Shown here piece after piece: positions 23,583 through 36,702 of a DNA stretch of 64,000 nt. This DNA comes from Atrina japonica (lineage: Eukaryota > Mollusca > Bivalvia > Pterioida > Pinnidae). Positions within the stretch are counted from its first letter, which is position 1. The number at the start of each line of letters is the position of its first letter. The position numbers were made by a program, and so were the translations under genes. Location of the stretch: the NCBI GenBank assembly GCA_030159075.1, contig BROG01000006.1:1258001-1322000 (forward strand), in the 5' to 3' direction. The notes under the pieces are model-generated. The model had not been told where the DNA came from and ran no database searches. It saw nothing but the letters and a program-made list of their open reading frames with translations.

Positions 23583-24345
23583 AGAATATCCACATAAACT
23601 GGCAGTTATTGGAAAATAATAGGATATCCACACTCCCTGACAGTAAATATAATAGGATATCCACACTCCCCGACAGTTAACATAACATGATATCCAACCT
23701 CCCTGAGAGTAAACATAATAGGATATCCACACTCCCCGACAGTTAACATAATAGGATATCCACACTCCCCGACAGTTAACATAACATGATATCCAACCTC
23801 CCTGAGAGTAAACATAATAGGATATCCACACTCCCTGACAGTAAACATAATAGGATATCCACACTCCCCGACAGTTAACATAACATGATATCCACACTCC
23901 CTGATAGTTAACATAACATGATATCCACATTACCTGGCAGTTCTAGAAACATAATAGGGCATACACACTCCCTGACAGTTAACATAACATGATATCCACA
24001 CTACCTGGCAGTTGTAGAAACATAACATGATATCCACTCTACCTGGCAGTTGTAGAAACATAACATGATATCCACTCTACCTGGCAGTTGTAGAAACATA
24101 ATAGGGTATACACACTCCCTGACAGTTAACATAACATGAAATCCACACTACCTGGCAGTTGTAGAAACATAATAGGGTATATACACTCCCTGACAGTTAA
24201 CATAACATGATATCCACACTACCTGGCAGTTGTAGAAACAATATAGGATATACACACTCCCTGACAGTTAACATAACATGATATCCACACTACCTGGCAG
24301 TTGTAGAAACAATATAGGATATACACACTCCCTGACAGTTATGGT
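23583..24345. repeat. 33-bp array passing into a 70-bp higher-order array
   Basis: Left half: units of GTAAACATAATAGGATATCC plus ACACTCCCTGACA. From about 23930 the array alternates this with a variant containing CTACCTGGCAGTTGTAGAA, giving a period near 70 bp. Confidence 0.9.
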
Positions 24346-25019
24346 AACAATGCACAATTACATTTGTAGTACATGGAAAAGTCACTTTAATTTTGTCAAG
24401 GTATCTAATTTTAGGCTCAAAATGAAAGAATTAATTTAAATAGAATTGCATTTTTCATTTCATTATCAGACTTGCAATTAAAAAAAATTGAAAACAGAAA
24501 TAAACAACCATACATCTGGAGACCCGGGGGATTTTGTACTTCAAACACATGTTTTTCAATTAAAGAATGTCAAGTAGCAATACATGTAGTACTACCATGT
24601 ACATAGTCTAGTTTACTATGTAAACATATAACATATTTCCTCCTCTGTAATAAGCTCAACAGTTTAACAGTTCATCACTTTGATTTAGTAACAAGAACAA
24701 ATTGTCTCCATTGATAGTTGTCCTCATTGTAGTGGGTCTCTGTAATTCTACAAATTGCAATTTCAATTATATTCAATAATTAAAAATGCATGTGTATTCA
24801 GCATGCGTATAGAATAACTGGCTTGAACCGTTTGACTTCAGAATGGCTTCTAGAGATGAGTATTACGTTTTATGATGTTTATGGCAATGGCTCCTGTGTT
24901 TTTGACAGGTGTTTTAAAGTGGTGGTGCACTGTCCATGTCTGTGTCAGGACTTAGGTGGTACACGGGTGGTGACCTTGTTACACAAATGGTTACTATGAC
25001 TACTAAAGTGATAGATGCT
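24346..25019. other. No gene seen
   Basis: AT-rich single-copy-looking DNA. Confidence 0.4.
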
Positions 25020-26690
25020 CTGTGAAAATGTTTTAGTACAATTTATGACAAAGTTAAACATACAATTAGCATGTTTTGGTACAGTGTATGACAAAGTTAA
25101 ACATACATTACATGTTTTTGCAGTGTATTTGGAGTGTGTTTTGGTACAGTGTATGACAAAGTTAAAGATACAATTTTTGGTATGTTTTAAATGGAACAGT
25201 GTATATGACAAAGTTACATACCATACAGTTATCACAAAGTTAAACATGTGTTTTTGGTACAGTGTATGACAAAGTTAAACATACAGTTAGCATGTTTTGG
25301 TACAGTGTATCACAAAGTTAAAGATACAATTAGCATGTTTTAGTACAGTGTATGACAAAGTTAAAGATACAATTAGCATGTTTTGGTATAGTGTATGACA
25401 AAGTTAAACATACAGTTAGCATGTTTTGGTACAGTGTATGACAAAGTTAAATGTACAGTTAGTGTGTTTTGGTACAGTGTATGACAAAGTTAAACATACA
25501 GTTAGCATCACAGTTGGCATTAGTGTTTTGGTACAGTGTATGACAAAGTTAAACATACAGTTAATGTGTTTTGGTACAGTGTATCACAAAGTTAAACATA
25601 CAGTTAGCATGTTTTGGTACAGTGTATGACAAAGTTAACCATACAGTTAGCATGTTTTGGTACAGTGTATGACAAAGTTAAACATACAGTTAGCATGTTT
25701 TGGTACAGTGTATCACAAAGTTAAAGATACAGTTAGCATGTTTTGGTAGTACACAAAGTATACAGTTACAAAGTTGTATCAAAAGATAACCAATACAGTT
25801 AGTGTTTTTTGTACAGTGTATGACAAAGTTAAACATACAGTTAACATGTTTTGGTACATGTACACAAAGTTAAGTACAGTTAGTGTTTTTGGTACAGTGT
25901 ATGACAAAGTTAAACACAGTTAGCAGTTAGTGTATCACAAAGTTTTGGTACAGTTAGTGTGTTTTGGTATGACAAAGTTACAGTTAATGTTTTGGTACAT
26001 ACAGTTAGTACAGTTAGTGTTTTTTGTACAGTGTGTAAATTTACAGTTAACAGTATTACAAAGTTAAACATACAGTTAGCATGTTTTGGTACAGTGTATC
26101 ACAAAGTTAAACATACAGTTAGTGTGTTTTGGTACAGTGTATTACAAAGTTAACCATACAGTTGGCATGTTTTAGTACAGTGTATACAAAGTGTATCCAC
26201 AAAGTTAACAACATACCAGTTAGCATGTTTTTGGTATCACAAAGTTAAATGTATGACAGTGTATGCGAAGTTAACCATACAGTTAGCATGTTTTGTTTTA
26301 GTACAGTTAGTGTGTTTTGGTACAGTGTATGACAAAGTTAAACATACAGTTAGCAGTTACAGTGTATCACAAAGTGTTTTGGTTTTGGTACAGTGTATCA
26401 CAAAGTTAACAACAGTTAATGTTTTGGTACAGTGTATCACAAAGTTAGCAGTTATGTTTTTGGTACAGTGTATGACAAAGTTAAACATACAGTTAGTGTA
26501 GTGTGTGTACAGTTAGTGGTTTTGGTACAGTGTATCACAAAGTTAACCATACAGTTGGCATGTTTTAGTACATTATCACCAAGTTAACCATACAGTTTAG
26601 TTGTTTTGTGTTATTTAACCATACAGGTACAATTTTGGGTATGTATGACAAAGTTAAACATACATATAGCAACTTTTTGGTACAATAATA
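25020..26690. repeat. 43-bp tandem array, about 38 copies
   Basis: Unit GTTTTGGTACAGTGTATGAC plus AAAGTTAAACATACAGTTAGCAT. Copies from 25.0 to 25.7 kb are regular. From 25.74 to 26.6 kb there are many scrambled partial units. Confidence 0.95.
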
Positions 26691-26835
26691 AGAATGTAAC
26701 TTTTACAGCACTTGAGTTGTTGTATGATTTTAATGACATAACATCTGTGTGATATATTTAGATTATCAAACAGGAAAACATTACTTCAATATTCACTTAA
26801 AATTATGTATGCCTGTACTTTAAATACAATCAAAA

Positions 26836-26912
26836 TTAACCCATTAACCCCTGAAAGACAATGGACTTTTCTATAAAGCAATGACTTAAGCCAGTCCAAT
26901 TGAATGTGTTAA
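26836..26912. mobile_element. TTAA-target mini-MITE
   Basis: TTAA-CCCATTAACCCCTGAAAG at the left; the right end is AATGTG-TTAA. Shorter than the consensus (internal loss). Confidence 0.6.
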
Positions 26913-26971
26913 AATAAATAACTAGCATACAATAATATAACAGCATTGGTCTCTACATCTACGGAATAGAT

Positions 26972-27383
26972 CAGGGCCTGAAGTCAACAAATTTACTCAA
27001 TACTCAAGCTCAACTTTTATCTTATTATTTAGACCATATAATATATAATAGTTTGTCAAACTTTTTGGGAGTAATTACGAAACATATTATTATTTTTTTT
27101 ATTCACATATAAAGTTTTGCATCACTTTTACAATGTTCCTGTAAAAACTTAATCATGTTGAGTACTATACTTAAAATTTGAGTACAGTACGTACTCAAAC
27201 AACTTTTTAATATTTCTGAAGTTTTCTTCAAATCAGTAATAATTTTGACCATTATTTACAACTGTATGCCATCAATATACAAACATGTCTATTTACAGAA
27301 TAAATTTTGCATGTTTAACCTTAAAATTGTGAAAAATAAGTTGAGCTTGAGTACTGAGTAAATTTGGTGACTTCGAGCCCAGA
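26972..27383. mobile_element. Palindromic GGGCC-ended MITE, about 410 bp
   Basis: The left end GGGCCTGAAGTCAACAAA and right end GGTGACTTCGAGCCC are inverted, and the arms (ACTCAATACTCAAGCTCAAC) pair over about 50 bp. The centre carries TTGAGTAC and GTACTCAAA motifs. No frame. Target duplication not evident. Confidence 0.75.
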
Positions 27384-27645
27384 CATTTAACTAAATCAAT
27401 AACTTTAGACACACCCTAAAAATGTAGATACTGGATCTGAGGTGTTGGACATTCAGATGATGTCATAGTTTTACATTTATGGTTTACACTTGTTTTGAGT
27501 TTTACGTAGCTTCGTAATGGTTGTATATAACTGTACATGTCATTAATCTTATACATTTTAGGTTCCACCCTGTGTTTTGTCTGTGCAGTAGTCTAGGATG
27601 AATTTTGAGTTAGTCTTGAAATACTTATGAATAGAGTTACTATAT
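27384..27645. other. No gene seen
   Basis: Unassigned AT-rich spacer, presumably in the intron downstream (minus strand) of the exon at 28323-28484. Confidence 0.35.
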
Positions 27646-28175
27646 ATATATATATATATATATATACATGTGTACAATGACACACACACCTGTACACTGA
27701 CATAAACACCTATACACTGACACACACTTGTACACTGACATAACCACCTGTACACTGACATAAATGCCTGCACAATGACATAAATGTCTGTACACTGATA
27801 TAAACACCTGTACACTAACACACACCTGTACATTGACATAAACACCTGTACACAGACATAAACACCTGTGCACTTACATAAACACCTGTACACTGACACA
27901 AACACCTGTACACTGACATAAATACCTATGCACTGACATAAACATCTGTACACTGACATAAACACCTGTACACTGACATAAACACCTGTACACTGACACA
28001 CACACCTGTACACTGACATAAACACCTGTACATTGACATAAACACCTGTACACTGACACACAACTGTCAATTGGCACACACACAAACACCTGTACATTGA
28101 CACACACACAACTCTCAAATGGCACACACACAAACACATACACCTGTACAATGACACACACACCTCTACACTTTA
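27646..28175. repeat. (TA)n followed by 21-bp tandem array
   Basis: A TA tract to about 27666, then about 23 copies of CACCTGTACACTGACATAAA-like 21-bp units, becoming CA-rich at the right end. The 201-codon minus-strand frame is a repeat artefact. Confidence 0.9.
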
Positions 28176-28322
28176 CCATATCTTCCTTGACAAGAAGTAC
28201 AAAACAGTCACATAACAGTGTGTCCCATTCTTTATGCTCAGAAATACCCTAAACAGAAATATATTTGTCCCCACCCAAGGGTTGGTTGTGTAATAGATAG
28301 ACATATATATGTTTGTCCTCAC

Positions 28323-28484
28323 CTCAGGGTTTGGTTGATTTATAGGGGTCAGGGATCCCCTTCTTTTGCTCTGTTTTTTTATCAATTTCAAAACGGCAGA
28401 GGCATCAATATCTTCATCATTGAAATGGATAACCTCATCATTGTCTGGTATCACTTGCATAGATCTTCGTCTACGTCGAATCAT
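28323..28484 (-). CDS. Putative first coding exon, arginine-rich phosphosite peptide (copy 2)
   Basis: Minus-strand frame of 54 codons from an ATG (28482-28484) to a donor: the exon ends CCTGAG followed by GTGAGGAC, GT at 28321-28322, again phase 0 after Pro-Asn-Pro-Glu. The peptide starts MIRRRRRSMQVIPD, then has an acidic stretch (residues 14-27), a short hydrophobic helix-like segment (SAVLKLIKK, 29-37), KRRGSL at 40-45 and a Pro/Asn-rich end. It matches the exon at 5148-5324 position by position: RRRxS(L/M)Q(A/V)IPD, an E-V-x-x-F-x-D-E core, K-R-R-G-S-L and P-N-P-(Q/E). The two may be alternative first exons spliced to shared exons to the left, or first exons of duplicated genes. A 21-bp minisatellite (27.68-28.17 kb) lies about 150 bp inside the presumed intron. 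Function unknown. The open frame continues past the donor to 28173, but that part matches nothing in copy 1. Confidence 0.6.
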
Positions 28485-31020
28485 ATTTGTATTCTAACTT
28501 TCACAATTGATATCCTTAAAGTTTACGATATATCACAACGCCATAATTCTGATATCCTCAACAGAACTTTATCCAGAGATGAATAAATTAATCACAAATG
28601 AACACATACACAACTGAACTTAATAAATTTTAAAATTCCACTTCTAGTTTTTTCTTACTGATTTTCAAATAATTCAGTAAACGACATAAACTTTGTCAAT
28701 TTGATAAAAAATACATTACTTCCTAAGCTAGCATATTGCTGAGCATTTGGAAACACAACTGTTCTTGTTCTGATTTTTGTTTTTTTAGTTTTCTTGTTTA
28801 ACGAGATATATCAGCTGATTTTTACTGGTTTAAAAGTATCAAATGACAGCACATATAAAATGGTGAAACTAACGATACAGCATTAATAAAGATTATTCAA
28901 CTGATGAAAGAGATCAGAGTTACTCTGACCAGTTCGAACTTCCACGTCCAATCTATCATCAGTTTCTTAATCAAGAATCAAGGATGAAATATTATTGACA
29001 TATGAGGGTGCAGTCTTTATACACAATCACAAACAAATGTGAGAAATTTATAGTTTCCTTATCTACGCTGTATTACTATAAATCCTTCACCGTTATTCCA
29101 ACTTTAAACAATCTACAAATCCTTCATGATGATATGAACACTTATTTCACTGTTGTTCTGTAATTTTTATCTTCCCCAAAGTTTTAACATGGAAAGACAA
29201 TGCGAATTTGAATTATTTCTTCCATGTTTAAATCTCAAGCACATCTATTAAGCACTGCACTATATCCAGATTCCTTCTCGATTTTACACTTATTGGTCCT
29301 GAATTAAGACGTGTAACAACTAATCCAAGTGAATTCAAGTACAACTACTTAATGGTCATGTAGGTAAAGTATATATTCCGTTACATTTAATTCTGAATCC
29401 CAGTATTTATTTTTAACTTAATTGTCATCCTCTTATACGACTTGATTATTCTGAAGTCCCGGAGAAGGAGAAGTTAACTTAATGTGATGTTTGTTTACTT
29501 GATACTGATTAATTTAGAAACACGCTGGTTAATCGTTTTTCCTATTCAATCATAATTTAAACGCTGGCACATATAATTCTATACAAAGAACAATTGAAAT
29601 ATTGCAACACCAGGTATAATCCACTTATTCAATCAATTTTAAGTCTGATGTAAATGCATGTGCTTTCGTTTAGTTCAATTATGTCACGTTAAGACTTAAA
29701 CAATTATGAGACATAAATGTGGGCCACGAATGTGTGAACTACTACCTCGTATAGAGGAGTAAATGTGAAAACACAATTCACCTCAGTCACGTAACTTGAT
29801 TTTTATCACAGTCATAATTAAAAGTGTAACATACGAGTCTGTTCATCAGATTATGAGCTGTGTGACAGCAAAACTTCACAAGATGTTTGGACTCCGAGAC
29901 AACCCGTAATTATCCAGGGGGGAATAATCCAGCTGAAATCACTTATCACTGACTATCATAGTTATAAATACTTCATATAAAACCAAGGACATAGAATTGT
30001 GTATATTTCTTATTACTGCATATATAACTCAGTTCGTCTGTTGAATAGTCAGTATTAAAATTGACTCCCAATGGTAATCAAGAACTGACTTTTATAAAAT
30101 TCAATAATTTGTCTAAAACATGATACGAACCATTCCAAGTGTTATCTAAAAATAATTCCTATCCTCATTAAATGGTCACCAAAAGAATCGGTATCAGGAA
30201 CACATCTGTGAACTGAAAGACTTCCTGTGCTTCCGATTTGAACAAATATTGCATGTAGCAAGAACGCCTAGGAATACATACCAAGGTATAATTGGTATGG
30301 AATATAAAAAAAAATATATCCTTCAACTCAATGGCATTTATTTTACAATGTCAAAAGACTTCATAAACGCCAATATATTTTTTTTCTCTCCTTGTGTTCT
30401 GAAGATTCGCTTGACTGACTTATCTGCAAAGTTTAGTGTTCAATGATCTACATGTAATTAGAATATTGAGAAACTTTATATAGGTAAACTACGTCCATTA
30501 TTCGACAATAGTATTGGCTTCATCGAGTATAATTTGGTATAAAATGTCAGTGTAGTACTCAATGATTCTCATTTCTATTCCCATGGTAAATCTATTAATC
30601 TGTAACTCATTAATGTAAATTTTTAAACATTTAAATCTAAGTTTCTATTTAATTGTGAAAAGACTGGATCACCGGCCTGTTTAATATGCATGTGACTGAC
30701 AAATAGAGCTTTACAGTAATACATCAACGGCTAAAATCTCATATCAGAAAGGTGCTCAAATTAAAGGTATTGTATACATGCTTCTTTTGACAAAATCACT
30801 GGGTTAATAATGAAATAAGTAGACCAAGTAGACAGAATTGGAAATAAAGAATTTACTGACTCAGCATTCTGTAAGAAACTAATGTCGCTTCAGTCAAACA
30901 TCCAGAGAAAACAAGTAAAATAATAAATGATATTTTAGAAGCTGTGGGTGACATATCAGAGATAATAGTACACTGAAGAGATTGGAATGAGACTAATGAT
31001 CAGTGTATGACAAAGTGTGT
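28485..31020. other. 2.5 kb upstream of the copy 2 exon; no gene recognised
   Basis: AT-rich. This is where a promoter or 5' untranslated exon of the minus-strand gene would be expected, but no specific element could be supported. Confidence 0.4.
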
Positions 31021-31035
31021 GAGTGAGTGAGTGAG

Positions 31036-31079
31036 TGGGAGAGAGAGAGAGAGAGGGAGAGAGAGAGAGAGAGAGAGAC

Positions 31080-31170
<91 letters not shown>

Positions 31171-31186
31171 CAGACAGACAGAGAGA

Positions 31187-31218
<32 letters not shown>

Positions 31219-31271
31219 CAGACAGAGAGAGACAGACAGACAGACAGAGAGAGACAGACAGACAGACAGAT
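31036..31271. repeat. (GA)n/(GACA)n microsatellite
   Basis: GA tract grading into GACA and then CATA repeats that lead directly into the 30-bp array. Confidence 0.95.
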
Positions 31272-32702
31272 ACATACATACATACATATCTGTTAACATA
31301 CTATAACGTACATACATATCTGTTAACATACTATGCCATACTTACATGCCTGTTAACATATTATGCCATACTTACATGCCTGTTAACATACAGTGACATA
31401 CATATATGTCTGTTAACATACTATGCCATACATACATGTCTGTTAACATATTATGCCATACTTACATGCTGCCATACTTACATGCCTGTTAACATACAGT
31501 GACATACATACATACATGTCTGTTAACATACTATGCCATACATACATGTCTGTTAACATACTATGACATACATACATGTCTGTTAACATACTATGCCATA
31601 CTTACATGTCTGTTAACATACTATGCCATACATACATGTCTGTTAACATACTATGCCATACTTACATGTCTGTTAACATACAGTGACATACATACATGTC
31701 TGTTAACATACTATGACATACATACATGTCTGTTAACATATTATGCCATACATACATGTCTGTTAACATATTATGCCATACATACATGTCTGTTAACATA
31801 TTATGCCATACATACAAATCTGTTAACATATTATGCCATACATACAAGTCTGTTAACATATTATGCCATACATACATGTCTGTTAACATATTATGCCATA
31901 CATACATGTCTGTTAACATATTATGCCATACATACATGTCTGTTAACATATTATGCCATACATACAAATCTGTTAACATATTATGCCATACATACAAGTC
32001 TGTTAACATACTATGCCATACTTACATGTCTGTTAACATACTATGCCATACATACATGTCTGTTAACATACTATGACATACATACATGTCTGTTAACATA
32101 CTATGACATACATACATGTCTGTTAACATACTATGCCATACATACATGTCTGTTAACATACTATGCCATACTTACATGTCTGTTAACATACAGTGACATA
32201 CATACATGTCTGTTCACATACTATGACATACATACATGTCTGTTAACATATTATGCCATACATACATGTCTGTTAACATATTATGCCATACATACATGTC
32301 TGTTAACATATTATGCCATACATACAAATCTGTTAACATATTATGCCATACATACAAGTCTGTTAACATATTATGCCATACATACATGTCTGTTAACATA
32401 TTATGCCATACATACATGTCTGTTAACATATTATGCCATACATACATGTCTGTTAACATATTATGCCATACATACAAGTCTGTTAACATATTATGCCATA
32501 CATACAAGTCTGTTAACATATTATGCCATACATACAAGTCTGTTAACATATTATGCCATACTTACATGCTGCCATACTTACATGCCTGTTAACATACAGT
32601 GACATACATACATGTCTGTTAACATATTATGCCATACATACATTTCTGTTAACATACTATGCCATACATACATGTCTGTTAACATACTATGACATACAAA
32701 CA
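31272..32702. repeat. 30-bp tandem array, about 47 copies
   Basis: Unit CATACATACATGTCTGTTAA plus CATACTATGC, with ACAAATC, ACAAGTC, CTTACATGCC and CAGTGA variants. Because 30 is divisible by three and the unit lacks stops, several frames on both strands stay open (longest 367 codons). Variant order repeats between about 31740-32010 and 32240-32550, so large segments were duplicated as blocks. Confidence 0.95.
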
Positions 32703-33164
32703 TGAAATAACACATAAAACTTGAAATGGCACAGAAGACAATAAGAGGACATTACAGTAAAGGAAGATGTATTGATAAAATGTTCAGAAGTTTATGTATG
32801 ATGCCAAGATATTAGATAAACAAAGATATTGATGTGAAATTAACCAGTATCATGTGAGCTGTAAGCTAAGGTGATAACTTACAGGTAATATTTCTAAACT
32901 GTTATTTTAAAACAAACAGAGCAGTATGATAGCTATATAACTCAGAATATCAAACTAGGTCAATTTAGTACAATTCACCTGCCTAAAGTGACCCACTTTT
33001 GTGTATCTGAGAGAGTTATAAAAGTAAGTGTGGTATGGATATAAATCTCAAAGAAAACTATCACCATATATAGTACAATTAAAATGAAATAGAATTTCTA
33101 AGTTGTACTTAAAATGTATGTATTGTCAGTCACTTACATATTTATACTTTTTTTTAGTTCTATT
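32703..33164. other. No gene seen
   Basis: AT-rich spacer. Confidence 0.4.
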
Positions 33165-33412
33165 GCCGTTTTTTATCTTGCCACTAATATGAAGATGTCA
33201 GCAGCTTTAGGTGTCTGCCATGACACAAGACTTTGGTTTTAAGCCTTACTCAAAAAACCCAATATGTTAAGTTCCTGATGCTGATGTTTGGTGAAGGAAC
33301 GGTCAATTTTCTAAAGTCTTAGGTATGTCCAGAGATCAGGAATCAAACCATGACCTTCCGCACACAAGTTGAAAGTTCTACCATTTGACCACCATGATCA
33401 AATCCATTTACT
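33165..33412 (-). mobile_element. tRNA-derived SINE, third type
   Basis: The minus strand begins with a tRNA-like head, TGGTGGTCAAATGGTAGAAC (box A-like) and GGTTTGATTCCTG (box B-like). The body differs from families A and B. Confidence 0.5.
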
Positions 33413-33519
33413 TACAAATACAAAATCAAAATAAACTACCAAACGTAAACCCATGAAATTATTAGTCTTAAGGTATCTTTTGTATAAATGAGTATATCAA
33501 GTTAGGATATTTCCGTTGT

Positions 33520-34895
33520 GATATATGTAGGTCAGGTGATAACATCAGCAGTAATAAGAACAGATAAGTAGGTCAGGTGTTATATCAACAGCAATACGAA
33601 CAGGTAAGTAGGTCAGGTGATAATATCAACAGCAATAAGAACATGTAAGTAGGTCAGGTGATAACATCAGCAGCAATAAGAACAGATAAGTAGGTCAGGT
33701 GATAATATCAACAGCAATAAGAACAGGTAAATAGGTCAGGTGATAATATCAACAGCAATAAGAACAGGTAAGTAGGTCAGGTGATAACATCAGCAGCAAT
33801 AAGAACTGATAAGTAGGTCAGGTGATAACATCAGCAGCAATAAGAACTGATAAGTAGGTCAGGTGATAATATCAACAGCAATAAGAACAGGTAAGTAGGT
33901 CAGGTGATAACATCAGCAGCAATATGAACTGATAAGTAAGTCAGGTATTAACATCATCAGCAATGAGAACATAAGTAGGTCAGGTGATAACATAATCAGC
34001 AATAGGAACAGGTAAGTAGGTCAGGTGATAACATCAGCAGCAATACGAAAAGATAAGTAGATCAGGTGATAACATCAGCAGCAAGATGAACTGATAAGTA
34101 TGTCAGGTATTAACATCATCAGCAATGAGAACATAAGTAGATCAGGTGATAAAATCAGAAGCAATGAGAACATAAGTAGGTCAGGTGATAACATAATCAG
34201 CAATAGGAGCAGATAAGTAGGTCAAGTGATAACATCAGCAATATGAACATAAGTAGATTAGGTGATAACTTTAGCAGTAATAAGAACAGATAAATAAATC
34301 AGGTGATAACATCAGCAGTAATAAGAACAGATAAGTAGAGTAGGTAATAACTTCAGCAGTAATAAGAACAGATAAGTAGGTCAGGTGATACCATCAGCAG
34401 TAATAAGAACATAAGTAGATTAGGTGATAACATCAGCAGTAATAAGAACAGATAAGTAGGTCAGGTGATAACATCAGCAGCAATGAGAACACTTGTAGGT
34501 CAGGTGATAACATCAGCAGCAATGAGAACACTTGTAGGTCAGGTGATAACATCAGCAGCAATAAGAACAGATATATAGGTCAGGTGTTAATGTCAACAGC
34601 AGTCACATTGGAAATATAGGTCAGATAATAACATCAGCCACAGTTACCTGGATATGTAGGTCAACTGATAGCATCAGAGCAATCACAATAGATATTTAGA
34701 ACAATTAATAAGGTTACACAAGATATGTAGGTCAAATGATGTCTCGCAGTTACAATATGTCTATAGGTCAATTCATAATGCTAACAGTAGATATATAGGT
34801 CAGGTGATAATGTCAGCAACAGTTACACTAGATATGTAGGTCAATCAATAATGTTGCACACGATATATATAGGTCAGTTGATAATGTCAGTTGCA
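33520..34895. repeat. 41-bp tandem array, diverging to the right
   Basis: About 26 regular copies of AGGTCAGGTGATAACATCAG plus CAGCAATAAGAACAGATAAGT to about 34590. After that come degenerate GGTCA...ATAATGTCAG units with TTACA inserts. Confidence 0.95.
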
Positions 34896-34898
34896 GTT

Positions 34899-34901
<3 letters not shown>

Positions 34902-34987
<86 letters not shown>
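34902..34987. repeat. (TA)n microsatellite
   Basis: TA tract with one GTA interruption. A further partial unit (GTAGGTCGATTTACAATG) of the 41-bp array follows it. Confidence 0.95.
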
Positions 34988-34990
<3 letters not shown>

Positions 34991-35020
34991 GGTCGATTTA
35001 CAATGTTAATAGTAGGTATA

Positions 35021-36105
35021 TTTCTATTTAGCCTTGACATCACACACAGAGAACTTGACCTAGATATGTTAAGAAAACTTCTATCTCGTCTTTGTAATGA
35101 GTTTTTCTGTACTGTCTAGACTAATGAATAACATCTCAATATAATTCTCAAATGTATTAAATATTTTTCTTCATAGTGCTATTCTTACAGCACCTTAAGC
35201 AATCGTCAGACCCCCCCCCCACCCTCCACTGAAATTGTTGTAACCAGTTGAGTGAGATTCCTTGGTATTATGTTGTAGATATATGCAGCTATAATGTCTC
35301 CAATGTTTAAGATTTAAACACTCTGTAAATAGTTCACATTCAAAAGAAAAGCCTTTGACAGCAAAGTACACCTATATGCACATGGTGAGATCTCTGAATA
35401 GCCAGGTAGTTTTATTTGTTCAGTTTTGTTAAATTACATGCAAATATGAAAAAGTGTTTACCTTGATCACAAAGTATTGTAAAGAATATGAGGGAAGAAT
35501 GGTGGCAAGTACATGTAATATGTCGCGGATCAATACACGTGTAAGTGCATTATTGACCTTGACAAATACATGACCAATTTTTTATTTAAGTTACAAACAG
35601 AAGTGCAAAATGATGCTTACTGATATTACAGCTTTTAGAATTTGTCAACTGCTTGTAACCACGGTGATAACAGCAATGAATTTGATATATTTTCTTTCTG
35701 GGGGTATTTTGGAATACTCTTCACAAAATAAGCATAAAATTGGATACTGTTTCTTTGAGTGGCAACCTTGCAAACATACACCTTTGGACAACAATATTAT
35801 CAACCAAGAGTTTTGAACATTTTTTATTCAATTGTTTTATTGTATCTTTCCTATGATATTTCACTTATATGGTGACATGATCATCTAAAGGTCAAAGGTT
35901 ACAAATCTGGACCTATATTACGGACCAATTCTATGATATATGATATATGCCATGACTATCATGACTTCATTACCTTCACTTCCTGTGGTGAATGTTTGAT
36001 GATGGTTAACCATTTTGATACTGCAGATCATCATAGACACAAGAGCATACCACTTAGATGTTTAGGGGTGAAAGGGTTTACATGTATTACCTGTTTAAAA
36101 AAAAG
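35021..36105. other. No gene seen
   Basis: Poly-C at about 35210. 36054-36082 carries a TTTAGGGGTGAAAGGG fragment resembling one end of the TTAA mini-MITE. Confidence 0.4.
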
Positions 36106-36178
36106 TTCTAAAGCTGACCCTGATTTGAACCCACGACATCAGAGTATAAGGTCAATGCTCTTTCAATAGTCCAATGCA
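36106..36178 (-). mobile_element. tRNA-like SINE fragment
   Basis: The minus strand reads TTGAAAGAGCATTGACC then GTGGGTTCAAATCAGGG, a box B-like motif. Only the head is recognisable. Confidence 0.4.
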
Positions 36179-36474
36179 AGACTTTTAAATATAACATCAA
36201 CAATGACTCAGAGATCTTGAGAAATGTTGAGTAGTAGAAATGTATACATACCTGGCCTTACCGATGAGACTTAAAGTGAGGGCATGAGGTCATGGTAGGT
36301 AAAACAAGTACTTACAACCTCACAAAATATATATAAACACAGTCGGTGACATCTTCATAACATGACAGAAACTCTTGATGTTGTGCTTTTACGCTTTACA
36401 ATTTGGCCTCTACAACAATGGCTAGTTTGTAATGGTTCAGGAATCAGGGATTTCCCATACTCTTTCTTTAGGAA

Positions 36475-36690
36475 TGGGGCCTGGACCTTTTGAATTGGGA
36501 ATATAACCGACATTTTATTGAAAATGGGAAATCTAAAACATACACATGCAAAACTTTGAAAATACAAGAATCTCTTCAAATTCATTGTCATTCGACTTTA
36601 ATTGGGATATTTCGACTGAAAAGTGGGGGGAAAAAATTTTTGCACTGGGAATGGGGCTTTATTTTGGCCCTGTATGATGGGGTGGAAAAG
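36475..36690 (+). repeat. Dispersed repeat, copy 1
   Basis: Aligns with the reverse complement of 50165-50360: CCTTTTGAATTGGGAAT, TTGAAAATGGGAAA, ATTCATTGTCATTCGACTT and a GGCCC end. Bounded by GGGGCC and TTTGGCCC. No coding function seen. Confidence 0.65.
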
Positions 36691-36702
36691 CCCTGGGAAT
36701 GT

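Noticed and set aside
27558..28163. 201-codon minus-strand Cys/Val/Tyr-rich frame
   Set aside because: It is the 21-bp array translated; a TA microsatellite supplies the rest.
31499..32602. 367-codon open frame on the plus strand
   Set aside because: It consists only of the 30-bp tandem unit and other frames on both strands are open too; an effect of repeat length.
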